In this document: positions 35,458 to 43,823 of the stretch, piece by piece
Layout: each line of letters opens with the position of its first letter
How positions within the stretch are numbered: the stretch's first letter is position 1
Assembly (NCBI RefSeq): GCF_910589175.1
Contig: NZ_CAJURR010000011.1
Coordinates: 3,573 to 67,572 of the forward strand
Source of the DNA: an uncultured Lactobacillus sp.
GTDB lineage: Bacteria; Bacillota; Bacilli; Lactobacillales; Lactobacillaceae
Reading direction: 5' to 3'
Length of the DNA stretch: 64,000 nt
Program-made: the position numbers and the translations under genes
Notes under the pieces: model-generated
What the model was told of the DNA's origin: nothing
Databases searched by the model: none
The model's input: the letters and a program-made list of their open reading frames with translations, nothing else

Positions 35458-35498
35458 TAAAGCACCATTTCTATCTTTAAATAGAGTGGTGCTTTTTT
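35458..35498 (+). terminator. Terminator
   Basis: AAAGCACCA pairs with TGGTGCTTT, with an inner TCTA/TAGA pairing, then T. Confidence 0.85.
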
Positions 35499-35720
35499 CT
35501 TAGGAAAATTATAGACAGTTAAAAGCGTAACTTAAAATAACAAAGCATAATAATTGATCTATTTTGCAATATAAAAACAATATATAAAAGCAGAATATTA
35601 TTCGTAAAATAAACATATTTTTTTACATAAAAAGTGCTGAATCCTATAAAAATACAGGGTCAAATATATAATGTGACCTATTAAATAACTCTCTAACCTA
35701 TTTTTGCAATAAAAAATCTT
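35499..35720. other. Upstream region of the adhesin gene
   Basis: Very AT-rich with no coding frame. It precedes the adhesin promoter and probably carries control sites, but none could be named. Confidence 0.35.
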
Positions 35721-35729
35721 TGTTATAAT
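35721..35729 (+). promoter_or_regulatory. Extended -10 promoter of the adhesin gene
   Basis: TGTTATAAT: a perfect TATAAT with the TG extension, about 70 bp before the start codon. A second TATAAT lies at about 35749. Confidence 0.5.
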
Positions 35730-35797
35730 AACACTAACATTTTGATAGTATAATCAAAAAGTGTGATTATATGAGATTAAATGGAGGGAAAATAGGG

Positions 35798-38700
35798 ATG
35801 TTATCCAAGAATAACTACCAAGAACGCTTAAGAAAAATGGATGATAAACAAGAACGTTTTTCAATCCGTAAATTTTCTGTTGGTGCAGCTTCTGTATTAG
35901 TGGGTACAGCAGTATTGAGCATGCAAAATGTTCAAGTTGCTCATGCTGATACAGTGAGTGATACTGATAAAAATACAACTGATTTGACCTCAAAAACTGA
36001 TGATCAACTTAAAAAAGATGCTTATGATCAAGTTGTTTCTGAAGATCAAAATAATGCTACTAAGAGTGCTGATACGACTATGGAGAGTCAAGATAACAAG
36101 GTAGCTTCTTTTAGTGTGCCTAAAAATGAGGGTGAATTTACAGACTCTACAACAGCAGGTACTTGGTCAGTAACTACTGATGAAAATACTAGTACTAAAA
36201 ATAATGAAAATGAAAATCAAGCTTCAGAGGCTATTAATACAACTGAAGAACCTAAGAATGACGCAGTAAAAAATGATAGTGATAGTACTGCTTCAGCTCA
36301 AGAAAATCATGAAAATAATGATAATAAAGTAGCAGAAACAAAAGCTAAGGAAGACCAAACAAAAGTTGATACTCCACAAGTAGCTGCTGCTACTACAAAT
36401 TCAGCTAATAACAGCGAAAAGATAGAATCCAATCAAACTGCGGAAACTAATAGCTCAACTTTAAATATAAATAGTAATACTTCAAATACTGCGCTTTTTT
36501 CAGCAGCTGCCTTAAGTGAAAGTAAACTTCAAGCAGTTACTCCACGTGCGAGCCAAGCTAACACAGCTACTCAAGCTCAAAATAATAATTACAACTTAGT
36601 AACTAATGCAAGCGCACTTCAACAAGCTATTAATTCTGGTGCAGCTGGTGTTAATATCGATAGAAGTATTGATGCGTCCAACATGGATTTAATAATCAAT
36701 AATACTTTTGCAATTGTTGGTATTAACGATGCAGCCGCTCTTAATTTGGGTCAGAAATCTCTTAACAATTCTGGTAACCTAACCCTTCAAGACATTACTA
36801 TTAATGGTTCCATTTCAGGAAATGGTACTGTAAACATTAAGGGTAACGTTACTTCTAACGTAAATAGTATTAACTCATCAGTTCCAACTCAGGATCAATA
36901 CAATGCTCAGAATTACACTGGTGGTAGAAATAATTTTAAAAATTCAAATATTACTGGTAGTCGCGTAAATATTGAAAATGGTGCTTCATTAACTGTTAAC
37001 AGTTCCGAGATTAATGATGGTATTAACTTAAGTGATGGGGGAACAGTTAATGTTGGTGATAACGCTACTTTAAATGTTAACTTAACTAATGCTTCGACTA
37101 ATGCTGCTCGCTACCACACTGCTGGTGTATTTGCTAAGAATGGCGGTAATTTCATCAGTGGCTATAAGTCAAACGTTAACTTTAATACCGGCTTAGGCCA
37201 AGCTATTTCTATCGGAGCTACTCGACCAACTGGAACTGATTCTGATAGATTTGGTGGATATGGTGCCCGTTCAAGAAATGATGGACCAACCCTAGTTAAG
37301 TTAGGTGACTCCTCAACTTTTAGCTTTACTGGTCGTGACGGTATTATCTTAGGTAATAACGCCAACTTTATTTCTGGTGAAAATTCAAATGTTCATTTTG
37401 AAAATAAGGGTCGTGGGGTTGCTTTAGACTTAGCTGCTAACTCAAACATCGAAATTTCTAAACATTCTACTACTTACTTCCACTCAGTTGGTAAAACTGG
37501 AACATCAGGTAGTTATGATGGTTACAACTACATTGGGGTTAACGAAGGCGGTAATATTACTGTTGATGAATATGCGACATTCCGTGTGATCCTTGAAGGT
37601 CGTGGCGATAATCCATGGGATGATGTAGTTTCATTAGATTCACGAGATTCTAATACAAATGCAGCTTTCACTTCTAAGACAGGTGCAATTGTTGATATTC
37701 GTGATGATAATACTAACTTCTATGCCGAATTAATCTCTTTCCCATTAGGGGGATCTAACTCTAGAATTGATATTCATGACCCACTAATGCTTAATTTACA
37801 ACGCTACTCTAATGGGGGTGCAACTACTGGTTGGATGGCAACTGGTGGTGACATGATTAATACCACTTCATCCCAATATACTGCTAACTTAATCTATATG
37901 TCAGGCAGTAAAGGTGTATTTAGTGTTGATGGCAGTGACTATGTTGTATATCAACGTATTAAGTCAGATGGTTCTAAGCAAATTTGGTTGAATGTTAATG
38001 GTGTTAACATTCCAATGAATGGATTCCAAACTAAAGATATTTGGAACAATCAAGCGAATCCAGATGTATCAATTACGGGTAATGGCTTAACTGGTGGTAT
38101 TAGAGCTAACCAAGTTCATAACACTAACGGTTCTCCATTAACTGGTACAGATGCTCCATATTACGGTATTTCTACTCAACGTGCTAGTCACCAAATTTGG
38201 TTCCCACATAAGACACAAATGGAAATAGTTGGTACGCACTCTAACACTATTAAATATGTTGATGAAGACGGTAATCAATTATTTGATGATAAGACTCAAA
38301 ACCTTAATTTAACACGTAAGCTAACTCTTGATATTACCGATGATAAGATTGAAGAAATTCAAAATTATGCTTTATCTCACAGTGCAGATGAAACTTTAGA
38401 ATATATCAAGAACGCTCAAGGTGTAAGTGAAGATTCTGGTTGGATCTATACGGATAATCAAGGAAACACAATTACTAATCCATATGCCGAAGTTGTTTCT
38501 CCAGTTAAGGATGGATTCACTACTTCCATTAAATCTTCAAACGTTCCAGGGATTACTGCTGGTGCCGATGGTACTTCTGTAACTGCTAAATTGCAGTATA
38601 AAAAAGATCTTGTTCAAAATGGTGAATTATCTCAGAACTATAAGAATAATGGACTTAGTGCTATTTTGCCTGATAACTATGAAACTGTAGTTGTTTACAA

Positions 38701-41700
38701 GAGAGCACAAGAAGTAAAGAACACTCTTAAGTTCTATGATGATACAACTAAGTCATACATTACTACCGCTCCTGATCAAACTGTAACCGGTAAAGAAAAC
38801 GATGATATTAACTTTGAAAATGGGGCTACTACTGTAAGTTCATTAGAAAATCAAGGCTATAAATTCGTTAACGTAACTGATGGTACGCCTGATAATTCTA
38901 ATGCAACTGTTTTACCTGGAAATTCATTTAATGAAGTTAACTTTGGTAAAGTTGGAAAAGATGGCAAAACTTTTGTTGTTCACTTAGTTCATAACCAAAT
39001 TCCAGTAGGTCCAGATACTCCTGATAAACATGGTGTTGATCCAGATCAATTAAAGAAAACATACACATCAACTCTTCACTATCAGGATAGTCAAGGCAAT
39101 ACCTTAAGTCCTGATAAACAACAAACTTCAACTTGGACTCGTCAAGTTACTGTTGATGCTGTAACTAACCAAATTATAAACAATGGTCAGTATGATACTG
39201 AGTGGTCATTGCAAGACACGAATAGTAAGTATAATGACTTCACGGTACCAGTAATTGAAGGCTATGTTGCTAGAAAGAACACTAACAATGGGGCAGCTGT
39301 AAGTGCTATAGTTGCAGGTCAAAATAAGGTACAGGAAAACCTTGAAGATACTGTTGTTTACGATAAAGTTGGTAAGCTTGTGCCAGTTGACCCTGGAAAT
39401 AATCCAATTCCAGATGCTCCAACTCCAAGTTATCCAAATGATCCAACAGATCCAACTAAAGTAAAGCCAGACCAACCAGTTCCAGATGTTCCAGGTTATA
39501 CTCCAGTTGACCCAACACCGGTAACTCCAGTTGATCCAACTAAGGATACACCAATTCCTTACACTAAGGATGCAACGAAGGCTGGTTTGACTGTTCAATA
39601 TATTGATCAAGATAATAACAATAGTGTAATTAAGTCTGATTCAGTAGATGGTAATATGGGTGACAAGATTACCTATACTACTAACAGTTCAATTTCTGAT
39701 TTGGTAAAAAAGGGCTATGTTCTTGTAACAGATGGTTTTACTGGTCAGGCAGGGGATGATTTTACTAGTGAAAATAATGGTAAAATCTATCAAGTTATTT
39801 TCAAGCATGGTACACGGCCAGTAACTCCAGAAAATCCTGCAGATCCAGATAAACCAGTTGATCCAAATAACCCAAATACTCCAAAGCCAAGTAATCCAAA
39901 CTTGAGTAAGACAGACTTGCAAAAGACTATTACTCGTACAGTTGAATATAAGTATGAAGATGGTACCCAAGCACATGAGCCAGTTAAGCAAGAAGTAACA
40001 TTTACTGGTAAAGGTACAATTGACTTAGTAACTGGTAATTTAGTTACTGTTGATAATGCTGGTAATATCACTAGTCAAAACGGCCGTATTACTTGGAATA
40101 AGGATAGCCAAAACTTTGATGCAGTTCCTGCAATCGACCATGATGGTTACTACATTTCAGGAGTTAATAAGAATAATTCAACTGCTACCGTTGATAACCA
40201 AAGTGGTGCTGTAAGTAGTGAATCAGTAACCCCAACAAGTCAAAATAGCAATATTGTAATTACTTTGACTAAGAATCCAGATGTTCCAGAAGCTGCTAAA
40301 GGTACGATTAATTATATTGACGATACTACCGGTCAAGTTATTGAAAGTGCCAACTTTGCTGGTAGCGTTGGACAAAAGATTAGTTACACTACTGCTAATA
40401 GCATCAAAAACTGGGAAGCGAAGGGATATAATTTAGTATCTAATAACTTTAGGGATGGCGAAGAAGTATTTACTAATGGTAATAATGAATTTGAAGTTCA
40501 CTTAGTACATGCAACTACACCAATTACTCCTGATAAGCCAGGCAAACCAGGTGAACCAGTAGATCCAGCTAACCCAGATGATCCACACAAATATCCAGAT
40601 AATTATGTACCACAAGATTTAACTAAAACTGTAACGCGTGATGTGACTTATGTGTATGCAGATGGTAGTCAAGCAGAAGAGCCAGTACACCAAGAAGTTA
40701 AATTTACTGGTAATGGATATCTTGATCTAGTAACAGGAGAATATGTCACTGTTGATAACGGTGGTAACATCACTGGTAAAGGTAAAATTAATTGGAATCC
40801 AGAAAATGCCAACTTTGATGCAACTAAATCAATTGATACTTCTAAATATCAAATTATTGGTATTAGAGAAAACAATACGGTAGCAAATGTAGATCAAACT
40901 ACTGGTGTTGTGGCAGCTGAAACTGTAACTAAAGATAGTAATAATAGTTCAATTGTAATTACTTTAGCTAATAAACCAACTCCATCAGTTGAAAAGGGTT
41001 CAATCACTGTTCGCGTTCACGATATAACTGATAATGTTGACTTACCACAATATGGTAAGGAAAGTGGTGAACAAGAAGTTGGTACAAGCTTTACTTATGA
41101 CAAGGATAGTGTAATTACTGAGCTTACTAATAAGGGTTACAAGATAGTTGATAGAGGAGCAGATATACCAACTGAGGTAGCGCAAGGCTCAAGAACTATT
41201 ACTATTTTGGTAGAACATGATACAGTTCCAGTAACACCGGATAAACCAGGTAAGCCAGGCGAACCAATTAACCCTAATGATCCAGACGGTCCTAAGTGGC
41301 CAGATGGCACTGATGAAAATAGTGTTAAGAGAACAGGAACCCAAACTATTCACTATGAAGGTGCAGGGGATAAGACTCCTAGTGATGATGTTCAAACATT
41401 CGACTTCACTAAGAAGATGGTAGTTGATAAGGTAACTGGCAAGATCATTGATTCAGGTGAATGGAATGTAACTAGTCACACATTTGGCTACAAAGATACA
41501 CCAGTAATTGATGGCTACCACGCAGATAAGCGTAACGCTGGTGGTTCTGTGGTAACTCCAGAAGACCTCAATAAGGAAATTGTTGTTACTTACAAGCCAA
41601 ACGGTAAGATCATTCCAGTTGATCCAAATGGAAACCCAATTCCAGATGTACCAACACCAACTTACCCAACAGATCCAACAGATCCAACTAAGGTAGTACC

Positions 41701-43654
41701 AAATGAGCCAGTACCAGAAATTCCTGGTTTGATTCCAAGTACACCAACAGTAACACCAGAAGATCCAGGTAAGGATACCCCAGTACCATACAACCCGGTA
41801 ACACCAGCTAAGGATCAAGCAGCTATTATTAACTACATTGACGCAGATAATAACAATGCAATCATTACTAGTTCAGGTAACTTAACTGGTAAAGCCGGTG
41901 CAAGAATTGACTATAGTACTAAATCAACTATTGAAGATCTTGTAAACAAGGGTTATGTCCTTGTAAATGATGGCTTCCCAGCAGGTGCCGTATACGATAA
42001 TGATGATGGTACTACTCAAATCTTTAGCGTTATTTTGAAGCATGGTACAGTTCCTGTAACGCCAGAAAATCCAGGTAAGCCAGGCGAACCAATTAATCCT
42101 AACGATCCAGACGGTCCTAAGTGGCCAGATGGCACTGATGAAAAGAGTGTTAAGAGAACCGGAACTCAAACTATTCACTATGAAGGTGCGGGTGACAAGA
42201 CACCTAGTGATGATGTACAAACATTCGATTTCACTAAGAAGATGGTAGTTGATAAGGTAACTGGCAAGATCATCGATTCAGGTGAATGGAATGTAACTAG
42301 TCACACATTTGGTTACAAAGACACACCAGTAATTGATGGCTATCATGCAGATAAGCGTAATGCTGGTGGAACTGTTGTTACTCCAGACGACTTGAACAAG
42401 ACGGTTACAGTAACTTACAAGTCAAACGGTAAGATCGTTCCAGTTGATCCAAATGGAAACCCAATTCCAGATGTACCAACACCAACTTACCCAACAGATC
42501 CAACCGACCCAACTAAAGTTGTACCGGACGAACCAGTTCCAGAAATTCCTGGTTTGATTCCAAGTACACCAACAGTAACACCGGAAGATCCAGGTAAGGA
42601 TACCCCAGTACCATATAATCCAGTTAAGCATCCTGATAAGGTAACTACAGTAGAAGGTAAACAAATTATTCACTTTGTAGATGGTGACAATAACACTCCA
42701 CTTAAGGATTCCGATATTCAAACTCATGAATTCAAGATTACAAATGGTGTACCAAACGAATCTAGCCATACCTTTACGCTAGTTAATGTACCGGTAATCC
42801 CAGGATATGTTGCAGAAATTAAGTCTGCTGGTGGAAAGACTGTAACTCCAGATAATCCGCTTGCGGAAGTAACAGTTGTCTACCATAAGATTGGTAAGAT
42901 GGTTCCAGTAGATCCAAATGGAAATCCAATTCCAAATGTACCAACTCCAACTTATACTAATGATCCAAAGGATCCAACTAAGGTAGTGCCAAATGAACTA
43001 GTTCCAGCTATTCCCGGAAAGACACCAGACAAGACAACAATAACTCCAGTTGATCCAACTAAGGATACTCCTGTTGTTTACAAGGATAATAAAGTTCCAA
43101 CTACTCCAAATACACAAAAAGCTGTAGTTAACTTTATTGATGTTAATACTGGAAAAGTTATCAAGACTTCAGGTATTTTAAGTGGTCGCCCAGGAGAAGA
43201 TATTAATAAGTTGTACTCATCTGCCGAATTCATTAAGCAATTAGAGGATGCAGGTTACGAGGTTGTTTATAATGCGTTTGATGGCGATGGCGTAACTAAG
43301 TACTTTGACAATGATGACAATACCGTACAACAATTCACTATTGCTTTGAAACTGAAAGAAAAAGCTAAGACGCCAGATCCGGTTCTTCCTGATCCAGAAG
43401 TTCCTGTAGAACCTACAAAGGATCCAGAAACTCCTGTCGAAAAGGTAACTAGACCTGAACAACCAGTTAAGCAAAATGTTGCTGTCCCTACTCCAGAAAA
43501 ACCTGTAGAGAAGAAGACTAATGATAATAAGAAAGTCTTACCGCAAACAGGTGCTGACAGTAATGAAGCTGCCACTATTTTAGGTGCTGCAGCAACAGCA
43601 ATTGGTATGACAAGCTTAATTGGCGCAAAGAGACGCAAGAAAGATGATAAATAA
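35798..43654 (+). CDS. Giant YSIRK/LPQTG cell-wall mucus-binding adhesin
   Basis: 2618 aa from the ATG at 35798, chosen because GGAGGG precedes it and the YSIRK signal (RFSIRKFSVGAASVLVG) follows; cleavage is likely after AHA near residue 50. Residues about 50-270 are a Thr/Asn/Glu-rich disordered region; about 275-770 form a beta-helix (pectate-lyase-like) adhesive domain; then alternating MucBP and Muc_B2 domains with proline-rich linkers (VPVDPNGNPIPDVPTPTYP). The sorting signal is LPQTG (2581-2585), a hydrophobic stretch, and RRKKDDK. It should bind host mucus or glycans at the cell surface. Two 553-bp stretches are near-identical. Confidence 0.93.
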   Translation: MLSKNNYQERLRKMDDKQERFSIRKFSVGAASVLVGTAVLSMQNVQVAHADTVSDTDKNTTDLTSKTDDQLKKDAYDQVVSEDQNNATKSADTTMESQDNKVASFSVPKNEGEFTDSTTAGTWSVTTDENTSTKNNENENQASEAINTTEEPKNDAVKNDSDSTASAQENHENNDNKVAETKAKEDQTKVDTPQVAAATTNSANNSEKIESNQTAETNSSTLNINSNTSNTALFSAAALSESKLQAVTPRASQANTATQAQNNNYNLVTNASALQQAINSGAAGVNIDRSIDASNMDLIINNTFAIVGINDAAALNLGQKSLNNSGNLTLQDITINGSISGNGTVNIKGNVTSNVNSINSSVPTQDQYNAQNYTGGRNNFKNSNITGSRVNIENGASLTVNSSEINDGINLSDGGTVNVGDNATLNVNLTNASTNAARYHTAGVFAKNGGNFISGYKSNVNFNTGLGQAISIGATRPTGTDSDRFGGYGARSRNDGPTLVKLGDSSTFSFTGRDGIILGNNANFISGENSNVHFENKGRGVALDLAANSNIEISKHSTTYFHSVGKTGTSGSYDGYNYIGVNEGGNITVDEYATFRVILEGRGDNPWDDVVSLDSRDSNTNAAFTSKTGAIVDIRDDNTNFYAELISFPLGGSNSRIDIHDPLMLNLQRYSNGGATTGWMATGGDMINTTSSQYTANLIYMSGSKGVFSVDGSDYVVYQRIKSDGSKQIWLNVNGVNIPMNGFQTKDIWNNQANPDVSITGNGLTGGIRANQVHNTNGSPLTGTDAPYYGISTQRASHQIWFPHKTQMEIVGTHSNTIKYVDEDGNQLFDDKTQNLNLTRKLTLDITDDKIEEIQNYALSHSADETLEYIKNAQGVSEDSGWIYTDNQGNTITNPYAEVVSPVKDGFTTSIKSSNVPGITAGADGTSVTAKLQYKKDLVQNGELSQNYKNNGLSAILPDNYETVVVYKRAQEVKNTLKFYDDTTKSYITTAPDQTVTGKENDDINFENGATTVSSLENQGYKFVNVTDGTPDNSNATVLPGNSFNEVNFGKVGKDGKTFVVHLVHNQIPVGPDTPDKHGVDPDQLKKTYTSTLHYQDSQGNTLSPDKQQTSTWTRQVTVDAVTNQIINNGQYDTEWSLQDTNSKYNDFTVPVIEGYVARKNTNNGAAVSAIVAGQNKVQENLEDTVVYDKVGKLVPVDPGNNPIPDAPTPSYPNDPTDPTKVKPDQPVPDVPGYTPVDPTPVTPVDPTKDTPIPYTKDATKAGLTVQYIDQDNNNSVIKSDSVDGNMGDKITYTTNSSISDLVKKGYVLVTDGFTGQAGDDFTSENNGKIYQVIFKHGTRPVTPENPADPDKPVDPNNPNTPKPSNPNLSKTDLQKTITRTVEYKYEDGTQAHEPVKQEVTFTGKGTIDLVTGNLVTVDNAGNITSQNGRITWNKDSQNFDAVPAIDHDGYYISGVNKNNSTATVDNQSGAVSSESVTPTSQNSNIVITLTKNPDVPEAAKGTINYIDDTTGQVIESANFAGSVGQKISYTTANSIKNWEAKGYNLVSNNFRDGEEVFTNGNNEFEVHLVHATTPITPDKPGKPGEPVDPANPDDPHKYPDNYVPQDLTKTVTRDVTYVYADGSQAEEPVHQEVKFTGNGYLDLVTGEYVTVDNGGNITGKGKINWNPENANFDATKSIDTSKYQIIGIRENNTVANVDQTTGVVAAETVTKDSNNSSIVITLANKPTPSVEKGSITVRVHDITDNVDLPQYGKESGEQEVGTSFTYDKDSVITELTNKGYKIVDRGADIPTEVAQGSRTITILVEHDTVPVTPDKPGKPGEPINPNDPDGPKWPDGTDENSVKRTGTQTIHYEGAGDKTPSDDVQTFDFTKKMVVDKVTGKIIDSGEWNVTSHTFGYKDTPVIDGYHADKRNAGGSVVTPEDLNKEIVVTYKPNGKIIPVDPNGNPIPDVPTPTYPTDPTDPTKVVPNEPVPEIPGLIPSTPTVTPEDPGKDTPVPYNPVTPAKDQAAIINYIDADNNNAIITSSGNLTGKAGARIDYSTKSTIEDLVNKGYVLVNDGFPAGAVYDNDDGTTQIFSVILKHGTVPVTPENPGKPGEPINPNDPDGPKWPDGTDEKSVKRTGTQTIHYEGAGDKTPSDDVQTFDFTKKMVVDKVTGKIIDSGEWNVTSHTFGYKDTPVIDGYHADKRNAGGTVVTPDDLNKTVTVTYKSNGKIVPVDPNGNPIPDVPTPTYPTDPTDPTKVVPDEPVPEIPGLIPSTPTVTPEDPGKDTPVPYNPVKHPDKVTTVEGKQIIHFVDGDNNTPLKDSDIQTHEFKITNGVPNESSHTFTLVNVPVIPGYVAEIKSAGGKTVTPDNPLAEVTVVYHKIGKMVPVDPNGNPIPNVPTPTYTNDPKDPTKVVPNELVPAIPGKTPDKTTITPVDPTKDTPVVYKDNKVPTTPNTQKAVVNFIDVNTGKVIKTSGILSGRPGEDINKLYSSAEFIKQLEDAGYEVVYNAFDGDGVTKYFDNDDNTVQQFTIALKLKEKAKTPDPVLPDPEVPVEPTKDPETPVEKVTRPEQPVKQNVAVPTPEKPVEKKTNDNKKVLPQTGADSNEAATILGAAATAIGMTSLIGAKRRKKDDK
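41248..41800 (+). repeat. Adhesin internal repeat, copy 1
   Basis: This 553-bp stretch encodes PINPNDPDGPKWPDGTDE followed by a Muc_B2 domain and its proline-rich linker. It is nearly identical to copy 2, offset exactly 825 bp (275 codons), including many silent positions. Confidence 0.85.
42073..42625 (+). repeat. Adhesin internal repeat, copy 2
   Basis: Second copy of the 553-bp unit; a MucBP domain lies between the two. Confidence 0.85.
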
Positions 43655-43692
43655 TTTTTCAAATTAAATATCTTTTTTCAAAATTGGCTAAT

Positions 43693-43730
43693 AAAAAGGC
43701 GTTGAGACTTGATTCTCAGCGCCTTTTTTT
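43693..43730 (+). terminator. Terminator of the adhesin gene
   Basis: AAAAAGGCGTTGAGA pairs with TCTCAGCGCCTTTTT with one G-T pair. Confidence 0.88.
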
Positions 43731-43823
43731 AATACATTATATTTGTAAAATAATGCATTTATAGATAAGAAAAGACATACAATTATATAGAGCAATTCAC
43801 GTTAACAAGGGGGCATGAAATAG

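Noticed and set aside
41453..41818. Tryptophan- and isoleucine-rich minus-strand frames inside the adhesin gene (also 39206-39610, 39689-39991, 42422-42769)
   Set aside because: They are mirror readings of the proline/valine-rich linkers of the adhesin and have no ribosome binding sites.
41248..42625. CRISPR-like repetition
   Set aside because: The repeats are long, in-frame protein domain copies; no short regularly spaced repeats exist in the window.
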